In this document: one piece after another, positions 35,422-43,260 of the stretch
Layout: each line of letters opens with the position of its first letter
How positions within the stretch are numbered: the stretch's first letter is position 1
Source: DATJPW01 sp035506215
GTDB lineage: Bacteria; Desulfobacterota; Desulfomonilia; Desulfomonilales; Desulfomonilaceae
Assembly (NCBI GenBank): GCA_035506215.1
Contig: DATJPW010000219.1
Span: forward strand, 10,618-74,617
Length of the DNA stretch: 64,000 nt
Direction: 5' to 3'
Translations under genes and position numbers: made by a program
Notes under the pieces: generated by a model
Told to the model about the DNA's origin: nothing
Seen by the model: only the letters and a program-made list of their open reading frames with translations
The model's database searches: none

Positions 35422-38400
35422 ATGGCGCCCCATGATGGTTGGAGCGAGGACTCCCAAGCGGCTGACTTCTTTGATGAAAAGGCATTCCAGGCTATCGCGG
35501 ATACACTACCTGTGGGGGTAAGTCTAGCACAAGACCGAAAAATCAAATGGTGTAACGCAGCCTTCATGAAGATGCTAGGATTTGACGGTCACAACGATTA
35601 CTTAGACAAGAGTGTGGAATTCCTTTATGCGTCCCGAGATGAATTCAAGCGCGGCGCTTGCGTCCTATACAAAGACCTGGAGCCGGGCAAGGTCACTGAA
35701 ATGCTGACAAAACACAGGAGGAAGGACGGTTCCCTTTTCGATGCCCACGTGCAGATGAGCCTTCTCAACACTTCCGATTCTGGGAAGACTACCGTGGTGG
35801 TATGCACCACCGACGTGTCACAGCAAATCCAGGCGCAGGAAGCGCTTCAGAAAAGCGAAGAGCGCTATCGAGCGCTCGTGGAAGAGAGCTTTGACGGGGT
35901 CCTGATCCACGATGGTACGAAAATATTGTTCGCAAATTCGCGTGAGTGCGAAATGCTGGGCTACCGAAAGGAAGAGCTGGAAGGGATGGGTCTTTTCTTG
36001 ACGGTCCACCCTGATGATCGGGAATTTGTGAGGCGGCGGGCGGAGGCTAGGATGCGAGGGGAAACAGTCTCGCCTCGATACGAAATCAGACTCGTGCGGA
36101 AAGACGGCTCGAGCCTTGACGTCGAGACCACTGCGCGGCCCATCACGTTACAAAACAAACTCTGCTTACAAGAGTGGGTCAGAGACGTATCCGAACGAAA
36201 AAAGGCGAGAGAGGCCATCAGCTACAGTGAGGAGCGTTATCGGACACTCGTGGAGGAAAGTTTTGACGGTGTGATGATCTTGAAGGGTGAGACACTCGCA
36301 TTTTCTAATTCACGCCTATCGAAGATGTTCGGTTACTCGAAAGAAGAGCTTTCGCACATGAAACCTTGGATGCTGGCTCACCCTGATTATCAGGACCTTG
36401 TACGAACACGGACGGCAAAGAGACTGCAGGGAAAGAGTCCGCCGGCTCGTTACGAAATCCGGTTTCGGCGTAAAGACGGCTCCACCTTTGACGCCGAAAT
36501 GAATGCACGAGTCATAAAGGTGCAAGGCGAACCGGGCGTCCAGGTGTGGATCAAAGACATATCAGAGCGAAAAAGGGCAGAAGAAGCATTAAGGGAAAGC
36601 GAAAAAAAATACAGGGCGGTCTTTGACAATGCAGCGATGGGCATCAATCTGAATCGGTACGGACATGTTCTGGAGGCGAACTCGGCCTGGGCAAAAATGC
36701 TTGGTTACAGTCAAAGCGAACTGAGACAGCTTACATTCTTCGGCATCACGCATCCTGATGATGTTGACGTTACACAACAATACCATGACGCGCTCGTACG
36801 CGGCGAGGCTGACTCCTATCGCCTCGAAAAGCGTTACATCCGCAAAGACGGCCAGGTCTTGTGGGCTGATGTCTGCGTATCCCCAATCCGGGATGAGGCG
36901 GGACAGTACCAGGCAACCATATCCACGATAATAGATATCAGCGACAAGAAGCGAGCCGAGGAAGCACGCGAAATTGAAAGAGAAAAATTCCAGACACTGG
37001 TAGACAACGCTCCGTTCGGGATGGTGATGATTGGCACAGATGACACCTTCAAATATGTGAATCCCAAGTTCTCGGAAATATTCGGCTATAGCTTGCAGGA
37101 TGTTCCCGACGGACGAAATTGGTTCAAAAAGGCATACCCCGACGAGGGTTACAGGCATGAAGTGATTGCGACATGGATTAGGGACAAGAAGGAATACCGA
37201 ACAGGCGAGCATGAGCCTTGGACATTCACTGTCACATGCGCTGACGGCACAAAAAAAACTGTCAATTTCAGACCGGTACAATTGCGCACGGGCGATTACC
37301 TGATGAGTTGCGAAGACATCACCCAGGCATTGCGTGACGAGCAAGAGCGGGGAAATCTGAGGCATCAACTCCTGCATGCTCAAAAGATGGAGGCAATAGG
37401 CACGCTGGTTGGAGGAATTGCCCATGACTTCAATAACATGCTTACCATTATCTTAGGACATGCGGAATTGCTTCTTCTGGAGAACAAATTGGATGACCGG
37501 AGTAGCGCGGACCTTCAAAAAATCGTTGAAACCGCTATCAGCGGAGCTGCCCTGGTTCAGAGTTTGCTAACGTTCAGCAGCCAAGCCGACGCGAGACTTC
37601 AGGTATTGAATTTGAATCGTGAAATAGAGAAGGTCAGAGGTTTGCTGTCGCGGACAATCTCAAGAATGATCTCATTTGAGTTAAAGTTGGATGAGGACCT
37701 GGCAGATATTAATGCCGATATGATGCAAATTCAGCAGGTGTTGATGAACTTGGCTCTCAATGCCGTAGATGCAATGCCGGATGGAGGAAAGCTGACGTTT
37801 GAGACGAAAAATGTAACTTTGGACGAAGACTACTGCCGAACTCATCCGGGTATCAGCCCCGGAAATTACGTTTTTATGGCCGTTTCCGACAACGGCCGCG
37901 GAATGGACGATCAAACGATAGCCCGCATTTTCGAACCATTTTTCACTACGAAGCAGCGAGCCACTGTCAAAGGAACAGGCTTGGGTCTCGCGATAGTTCA
38001 CGGCATTGTGCAAGGGCATGCTGGGTACGTATCGTGTATCAGTGAACCCGGCAGAGGAGCAAGGTTCGAACTCTATTTTCCCGCTCTGACAACCGCAAGT
38101 GAAAAAGAAGTTGAGAGCGAAGTGAGGCTGCCGACCGCTGAGAACGGCACTCAAACCGTGCTCCTGGTAGATGACGAGGAACTCATGCGAGATCTTGGAG
38201 AGCGGATCCTGAAGAGTGCGGGATACAGAGTAATTACCGCAGTAAACGGGAAAGAGGCTGTTGACATATATCGAAAGGAGTTGGGGAAAATCTCTCTGGT
38301 AATACTTGACCTTATCATGCCGGAGATGGGGGGCAAGGAGTGCCTTAAGGAACTGTTGAAAATTGACCCAAAAGTCAAGATCTTGATTGCCACCGGTTAT

Positions 38401-38520
38401 TCCTCCGGTCATGATGAAGATAGATTGATTATTTCTGCTTTAGCTTCCGGATTCATAACCAAGCCTTTTACGATATCCGAGATGCTGAGAGTAGTTCGTG
38501 AGATCCTGTACAGCGACTGA
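35422..38520 (+). CDS. Soluble hybrid histidine kinase with five PAS domains and a receiver
   Basis: The 1032-residue protein has no membrane segment. PAS domains lie at about residues 20-135, 148-262, 270-385, 392-515 and 522-642; PAS2 and PAS3 are close relatives (both with YR.LVEESFDGV). HisKA has His668 in GGIAHDFNNML, the HATPase domain has NLALNAVDAMPDGG, VSDNGRGMD and GTGLGLAIVHG, and a C-terminal receiver carries phospho-acceptor Asp963 (VILDLIMPEMGG). It is an orphan, with no regulator gene nearby. Signals such as redox state or small ligands are plausible from the PAS domains but not shown. GGAGG precedes the ATG. Confidence 0.93.
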   Translation: MAPHDGWSEDSQAADFFDEKAFQAIADTLPVGVSLAQDRKIKWCNAAFMKMLGFDGHNDYLDKSVEFLYASRDEFKRGACVLYKDLEPGKVTEMLTKHRRKDGSLFDAHVQMSLLNTSDSGKTTVVVCTTDVSQQIQAQEALQKSEERYRALVEESFDGVLIHDGTKILFANSRECEMLGYRKEELEGMGLFLTVHPDDREFVRRRAEARMRGETVSPRYEIRLVRKDGSSLDVETTARPITLQNKLCLQEWVRDVSERKKAREAISYSEERYRTLVEESFDGVMILKGETLAFSNSRLSKMFGYSKEELSHMKPWMLAHPDYQDLVRTRTAKRLQGKSPPARYEIRFRRKDGSTFDAEMNARVIKVQGEPGVQVWIKDISERKRAEEALRESEKKYRAVFDNAAMGINLNRYGHVLEANSAWAKMLGYSQSELRQLTFFGITHPDDVDVTQQYHDALVRGEADSYRLEKRYIRKDGQVLWADVCVSPIRDEAGQYQATISTIIDISDKKRAEEAREIEREKFQTLVDNAPFGMVMIGTDDTFKYVNPKFSEIFGYSLQDVPDGRNWFKKAYPDEGYRHEVIATWIRDKKEYRTGEHEPWTFTVTCADGTKKTVNFRPVQLRTGDYLMSCEDITQALRDEQERGNLRHQLLHAQKMEAIGTLVGGIAHDFNNMLTIILGHAELLLLENKLDDRSSADLQKIVETAISGAALVQSLLTFSSQADARLQVLNLNREIEKVRGLLSRTISRMISFELKLDEDLADINADMMQIQQVLMNLALNAVDAMPDGGKLTFETKNVTLDEDYCRTHPGISPGNYVFMAVSDNGRGMDDQTIARIFEPFFTTKQRATVKGTGLGLAIVHGIVQGHAGYVSCISEPGRGARFELYFPALTTASEKEVESEVRLPTAENGTQTVLLVDDEELMRDLGERILKSAGYRVITAVNGKEAVDIYRKELGKISLVILDLIMPEMGGKECLKELLKIDPKVKILIATGYSSGHDEDRLIISALASGFITKPFTISEMLRVVREILYSD

Positions 38521-38607
38521 CCAGCGAACCAAGGCCAAATAGGTCGAATTAATCGGTGAATGGTAGCGGGTTAGCTTGACATTTCGGCTTCGATGATCCC
38601 TTCACTG

Positions 38608-38678
38608 TCATTCCGGCGGAACTCAGTCCGGCGCAGAACGCATCGTGGACAGCCACTTTTGGCTGGGTGACGGAATGA
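38608..38678. repeat. Inverted-repeat element with internal hairpins
   Basis: TCATTCCG (38608-38615) and CGGAATGA (38671-38678) form an eight-base inverted repeat about 55 bases apart; an internal AGCCA/TGGCT hairpin lies between them. It resembles a small palindromic dispersed element. There is no coding frame. Confidence 0.4.
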
Positions 38679-38727
38679 GTAGTTCTCGCCGGAGAGGGGA
38701 GAAATCAAAGCAGCCAACTACCAAATC

Positions 38728-38755
38728 TTGACATTCGCGCTCGCTATGCTAGAAA
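38728..38755 (+). promoter_or_regulatory. Promoter of the fluoride riboswitch transcript
   Basis: TTGACA (38728-38733) and TAGAAA (38750-38755) are separated by 16 bases. The predicted start near 38762 coincides with the first base of the riboswitch aptamer, which strongly supports the assignment. Confidence 0.7.
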
Positions 38756-38762
38756 ATTATAT

Positions 38763-38816
38763 CTTCAGGGGATGGAGTCCCCCAAAGAACCGCCTTTAAG
38801 GCTGATGACTCCTGCC
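38763..38816 (+). promoter_or_regulatory. Fluoride riboswitch (crcB motif) aptamer
   Basis: The conserved blocks GGGGATGGAGT, CCCCC..AACCGCC and GGCTGATGACTCC are in order. P1 pairs GGAGT (38774-38778) with ACTCC (38808-38812); the pseudoknot pairs GGGG (38768-38771) with CCCC (38779-38782); P2 pairs GCC (38792-38794) with GGC (38800-38802) around TTTAA. This is the known fold of the fluoride aptamer. Binding of fluoride stabilises P1 and the pseudoknot and normally turns on genes for fluoride defence. Confidence 0.93.
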
Positions 38817-38856
38817 GCGGACAATTCGGCGGTGGGAGCGAAGTGAGCCTTTCATG

Positions 38857-38884
38857 ACCCACCGGATGGTGGGTTTTCTGTTTA
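38857..38884 (+). terminator. Intrinsic terminator forming the riboswitch expression platform
   Basis: ACCCACC (38857-38863) pairs with GGTGGGT (38868-38874) around a GGAT loop, then TTTTCTGTTTAT. An upstream CGGTGGG (38830-38836) can pair with CCCACCG (38858-38864) as an antiterminator, and that upstream stretch can itself be held by CTCCTGCCG (38809-38817), whose CTCC is part of aptamer P1. The logic fits a fluoride ON switch. Confidence 0.8.
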
Positions 38885-38976
38885 TACAGCCCCACCGTAA
38901 ATTTTGTCAGTCACCGATTGAGGGAAGGGTCAGTATCTTGCCTGCTGTGCCTGGCGAAGACAGTGGAGTATTTGTG

Positions 38977-40359
38977 ATGGGTTCTCCCATACTCGACTAT
39001 TCTCAACTTGATCTATCAACAACATCATCATCTGCGGAGGAGTCCGCAAATCCTTTGGGATTCCGCTTACTTTTGGAGGAAGCGGCAAAGAAATTATTTG
39101 CGCTTGGGCCCCAGTTCTCCGGAGATCGCAAAAAACTGCTTTCTCTCAACGAACGATTGGAGGAAGGCCGATTTCACCTCGCTGTTCTAGGCCAGTTTAA
39201 GCGTGGCAAGAGCACTCTCCTTAACGCCTTTCTCGGAGAATCCCTTCTGCCCACCTCAGTCGTACCCCTGACAGCCATACCCACCTTTCTGCAATATGGT
39301 CCGGAGCTGCTGGTACGTGTCTATTACCTGGACGAGCGCCCGGTGGAAGAGTTTCGTGGTAAGTCCACAGCAGAATCTCTAGAGCTTCTGCAAGGTCTCG
39401 TGACTGAGGAAGGCAACCCTGCCAATCAGCTTGGTGTGCTCCAGGTGGAAATTTCATATCCCGCGCCGATTCTAGGACATGGTGTCGTCCTCATCGACAC
39501 TCCGGGAATCGGTTCGACATTCACGCATAACACCGAGGCAACACTTAATTTCTTACCCCAATGCGACGCTGCATTGTTTGTGGTCTCAGCCGACCCTCCC
39601 CTGACGGAAGTAGAAGCGGAATTCTTGAAGAGCGTACGATCGCGAGTGTCTCGCCTGTTCTTTATTTTTAACAAAGTTGACTACCTCAACGAGGAAGAAA
39701 GAAACGCCTGCTTGGAATTCTTCGGCAAGGTGCTTAGAGAGAAAATCGGATTGGCCGATAATTTGCCGATTTTCTGCGTCTCCGCGCGTCGCGGTCTCGA
39801 CGGTAAGCGTCTCGATGATTCCACGCTATGGACACAAAGCGGCTTGGAGGAGGTTGAGAACCACCTCATGTCTTTTCTGGTCTCAGATAAAGCTGGCGCT
39901 TTACGGGAAGCCCTGGGCAAGAAAGCGCGCGATATTTTGGAAAATGTGGTGATGAGACTCAGGCTCGGAGCTCGATCACTCCAGATGCCGCTGGATGACC
40001 TCGAGAAACGTTTGCAAGTCTTTGACAAAGAATTGAAGAGTGTTCAGCGCCAGAGAATAGCCGCCCAAGATCTGGTGACAGGTGACAGAAAACGAACTCT
40101 GGAACTGCTGGAGGAACAAGCTGAAGCGCTTCGCCAAAGATCGAGAAAGCACCTGGACCATGTGCTGGAGGCTTCCTTCGTCACCGTCAAGGCCAGCCAA
40201 ATCAGTGAGAAATCTGTTCTGGATGAACTTGCCGAGGAAGTCACTTCATTTTTTCAGGACTCGGCCGAGGAGGTCTCACAAGGGTTTGGTGTTCATGTTA
40301 CGGTGGCTTTGCGGCCACATCAGCAACGCGCCGACGAACTGGGCGCTACTGGACTATAG
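38977..40359 (+). pseudogene. Dynamin-like GTPase, C-terminally truncated, behind a fluoride riboswitch
   Basis: The remaining 460 residues contain an intact dynamin-type GTPase domain: G1 LGQFKRGKSTLLNAFLG, G2 threonine in VVPLTAIPT, G3 VLIDTPGIGS and G4 FNKVD, then a helical stalk-like part. Bacterial dynamin-like proteins are usually 550-700 residues; this one ends abruptly after the conserved phrase ALRPHQQRADEL, beyond which the frame reads a few unrelated residues and stops. The next frame picks up in the middle of an MFS transporter. I infer a deletion joining the two genes near 40336. The ATG at 38977 has GGAG eight bases upstream; the in-frame ATG at 38854 lies in the terminator. It may still yield a protein with GTPase activity. 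Confidence 0.75.
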
Positions 40360-41291
40360 TTTTTTTCGGCTACGGGATGAATCTGCTGGCAGTGCCGCTC
40401 CTGGCATTTGCCGGTTGCTGGGAAATTGCGGCGGTCCTAATGATTGCGGAGAAGATGGGTAAAGCCATAAGGACACCCGCGCGTGATGTGATGCTCTCTT
40501 GCGCATCTGAGCCGGTTGGGCGGGGTTGGGCGTTTGGTCTGCATGAGGCCATGGATCAAATAGGAGCAGTCCTCGGACCACTGGTGGTCGCGGCAGTGTT
40601 TCATTTCGGAGGGGCTTATCAAGCGGGCTTTGGAATACTGTTGTTTCCAGCGCTGATCGCGCTTTGCGTGCTGTTCGCTGCAAAATTGTCGTACCCTGAC
40701 CCTCGCGACCTCCAGCCCGCCTCGATGAACCTGGAAAGTAAGGGCTACCCTCGCGCTTTTTGGTTCTACGTAGTAGCGATTGGTTTCATTGCCGCTGGAT
40801 ATGCGGATTTTCCTCTCGTGGCCTATCATTTCAAAAAGGCTGTGGTGGCCCCTGACTATTGGATTCCGATATTTTATGCCGTGGCAATGGGTGTGGACGC
40901 CGTGGCCGCGCTGATCTTAGGGCGTCTCTTTGATCGCGTCGGGTTCTCTGTCCTGATTTTTGCCGTAGTTTTGTCCGCGCTATTCGCGCCGCTAGTATTT
41001 TTGGGCGATTTTTATTCTGCCCTTGCCGGAATGGCATTATGGGGCGTCGGCATGGGCGCACAGGAGTCGGTTATGCGAGCCGCCATTGCGGAGATGGTAC
41101 CTGCCAACAGGCTCGGCCTGGCTTATGGGGTTCTAAATACCGCTTACGGCGTTTTCTGGTTCGGCGGAAGTGTTCTGATGGGCATGCTGTACGATGTTTC
41201 GGTGGAGACCTTGATTGGATTTTCAGTCGTGATACAACTTGCTTCTATTCCTCTGTTGCTGGTGGCCGGCAGCCGGACTCCACGTGGCTAA
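40338..41291 (+). pseudogene. MFS transporter, N-terminally truncated
   Basis: In this frame the sequence reads RTGRYWTIVFFGYGMNLLAV, which matches the MFS motif A loop between TM2 and TM3, and continues through about nine or ten transmembrane segments to residue AGSRTPRG. TM1 and TM2 are missing. The first ATG (40377, GYG-Met-Asn) lies inside TM3 and has no ribosome-binding site. The lost part was probably removed by the same deletion that cut the dynamin-like gene. Substrate is unknown; the position behind a fluoride riboswitch could be a result of the deletion. Confidence 0.7.
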
Positions 41292-41315
41292 AATAATCAG
41301 GAATGGAGAATGGAC

Positions 41316-42059
41316 ATGGAATGGAGAGCTATCGTTTCCTCTGACTGGAGCGAATGCCTGGCGCCGAGCGGTCCCTTTGACCCGATTTCATTCATCTATC
41401 CGGACCTGGAATCAGAGTTGTCCAACGTCTTTAAGCGATACACCGGTAACGAGATTTCACTGACCGAGGCCACCCAAAGAATCTCGGCGCTGATTCCCAC
41501 CCCTATTACTGAAGATCAGATGGATGCTTATCTTGACGCTCACTTTGCCACGTACCTGGGCGTCCCTGATTTCATCGAGTGGTGCTTGAGCCGCGGCATC
41601 CTTTTCATGATCAATACAACCAGCGCGCAAGGTTATTTTCAGCGAGTCTTTGCCAAGAATCTTCTGCCTGCCGTACCATTTGTGGCGGCCAATCCGCTGA
41701 TCCGTTTTTTGGGGGCAAGTGATGATCAGCGCTACCGGTATCGGGTCGCTGAGATTGACGACAAGCCGAAGAATACTCAATCCCTGATGAAGAGTTTGGG
41801 GATCTCTCCGAAACGAGCAGTGATCATAGGCGATAGCGGGGGAGATGGACCGCACTTCGAGTGGGGCGGTTCGGTCGGGGCCTTTTTGATCAGCAGCATG
41901 ATCAAGCCATCCCTTGATCTTTACTGCAGAGAAAGAGGCGTCATCATCAACAAGCGTTTCGGCCGCTCTTATTCTCCGGGTGAAAAAAGAAATCGGCCGG
42001 AAGAAATGCAAACGAATTTTATGGAACTGACTGAGACGCTTGAATCCGTGCTGCTGTGA
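41316..42059 (+). CDS. HAD-superfamily hydrolase-like protein
   Basis: The 247-residue protein has HAD-like motifs: I as VSSDWSECLAP near the N-terminus, II as MINTTSAQGY, III lysine in DDKPKN, and IV as VIIGDSGGDGPHF. The motif I Asp is followed at +2 by Ser instead of the Asp of phosphatases, so the catalytic class is unclear; it could act on a phosphate or a different leaving group, or be non-catalytic. The ATG at 41316 is preferred (GGAG seven bases upstream) over 41310. It follows the truncated MFS gene by 24 bases. Confidence 0.75.
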   Translation: MEWRAIVSSDWSECLAPSGPFDPISFIYPDLESELSNVFKRYTGNEISLTEATQRISALIPTPITEDQMDAYLDAHFATYLGVPDFIEWCLSRGILFMINTTSAQGYFQRVFAKNLLPAVPFVAANPLIRFLGASDDQRYRYRVAEIDDKPKNTQSLMKSLGISPKRAVIIGDSGGDGPHFEWGGSVGAFLISSMIKPSLDLYCRERGVIINKRFGRSYSPGEKRNRPEEMQTNFMELTETLESVLL

Positions 42060-42553
42060 TATCCCACTTCTGTATAAGAAACGAGCCGCACTCTCGGCGG
42101 CGCACTGTGGAAGCTGGAGACCCAAGTCCGAAGACAATGGATTTGAATGCATGAAGGCGATTCATATCGTGGATGTTCAGCAAATAAAGGCATCGCGGCC
42201 TACGTCACCGAGACCCAGTATGTGAATAATGAATTTGGAGCGGAGAGGATGAGGAGACGAAGGAAACTTCCGGCTTGACTCCGATGTGACTACACCTAAG
42301 AATAGTTACGTGGGGTGATTAGTTGAAAAAAGCGACATTGTGGAGTCAGCCTTTCGCAAAAAACTCCGGAAAAATGAGCTGCGAAGCCCTCTTTCAGGAC
42401 TTTGCCTTGAAAGTTCATGGACATGCTCAAATCCGGGACCAGCAAAGGAGGAAGATCGCCAAGAAGGGGCAACCTGAGTCCCAATAGTGACGGCAATGAA
42501 AATTGCCGGATTCAACCGAATGAGCGCACATCTTCCAAAGAAAGGAGAATGCC
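42060..42553. other. Intergenic region with one possible small gene
   Basis: These 494 bases follow the HAD-like gene. They contain a short frame starting with MKAIHIVDVQQIKAS at 42150 that stops after 24 residues and may be a gene remnant, and the small frame at 42323-42487 listed separately. Nothing else is supported. Confidence 0.4.
42323..42487 (+). CDS. Possible small basic protein (54 residues)
   Basis: A TTG start with GGGGTGA about six bases upstream opens a frame of 54 residues rich in Lys and Gln (for example ALFQDFALKVHGHAQI and RDQQRRKIAKKG). It ends 66 bases before the cyclic-nucleotide-binding gene. There is no family match I know; it could be a chance frame. Confidence 0.25.
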   Translation: MKKATLWSQPFAKNSGKMSCEALFQDFALKVHGHAQIRDQQRRKIAKKGQPESQ

Positions 42554-43039
42554 ATGTTTATTCAACAAGCTGATCTTTTCAGGGAAGTTGACCAGGAAAC
42601 CATGAACGAAATATCTGCGATCATGGTTGAGCAATCCTATGACAGGGGCGCCATTCTTTTCGCCGAGGGTGACCCGGCTGATTATTTCTTTATTCTCAAG
42701 GAAGGTAGGGTAAGACTAGCTGTCGGAAAGGAAGCGGAAATAGACTATCCGGTGAGCAGTCCGGGGGAGGCTTTCGGTTGGTCTAGCCTGGTGGGCCGGG
42801 ACCTTTACACCGCTCAGGCGGAATGTCAAACCGCGTGCAAGCTAATTAAAATTGAAGGAGAAAGCCTGCAAAAGATCTTCAACAAACATCCCGAGAGTGG
42901 AATGATATTCTTCAAACGTCTTGCGGGCGCCATTGGTCAAAGGTTGATCCACACTTACAACGCGTTTCTCCTCAGGCAGAGCCCTCAGCATGACGTATCT
43001 TATGGCACCCGGCAAGTCATGGAGATCGCCGTGGATTAG
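42554..43039 (+). CDS. Cyclic-nucleotide-binding (Crp-type sensor) domain protein without DNA-binding domain
   Basis: The 161-residue protein contains one cNMP-binding domain (about residues 8-125): FREVDQETMNEISAIM..GAILFAEGDPADYFFILKEGRVRL, a phosphate-binding-cassette-like PGEAFGWSSLVG, and the following helices. No helix-turn-helix follows, so it is not a Crp-type transcription factor by itself. It may bind a nucleotide or be a protein-protein sensor. GAAAGGAG precedes the ATG. Confidence 0.85.
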   Translation: MFIQQADLFREVDQETMNEISAIMVEQSYDRGAILFAEGDPADYFFILKEGRVRLAVGKEAEIDYPVSSPGEAFGWSSLVGRDLYTAQAECQTACKLIKIEGESLQKIFNKHPESGMIFFKRLAGAIGQRLIHTYNAFLLRQSPQHDVSYGTRQVMEIAVD

Positions 43040-43113
43040 GATGACCGTGCGACGGAATACCGACCGCAATCCTATATTGAAGCACATTGAATTATGCGCC
43101 AGAGCTACCCCCT

Positions 43114-43138
43114 GCCCCCTCCCGTCGAGAGAGGGGGC
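43114..43138. repeat. GC-rich stem-loop between the cNMP-binding gene and smc
   Basis: A perfect eight-base stem GCCCCCTC/GAGGGGGC surrounds a nine-base loop. There is no T-tract, so it is a possible factor-dependent terminator or a processed hairpin. The remaining bases up to smc show no other feature. Confidence 0.5.
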
Positions 43139-43260
43139 CTTAAACCTCTTCTGTCCTCACTCCTAACTGGATACTTGCATCAGGTTTGGCTTTTTACTTT
43201 ACATTCGTTAGAAGCGACGCTACGATCCGCCCCGATTCCATGAAACGGAACTGATTGGAA

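Noticed and set aside
38854..38976. N-terminal extension of the dynamin-like protein from the ATG at 38854
   Set aside because: The codons run through the riboswitch terminator, there is no ribosome-binding site, and the extension does not look like protein; the ATG at 38977 has GGAG at good spacing.
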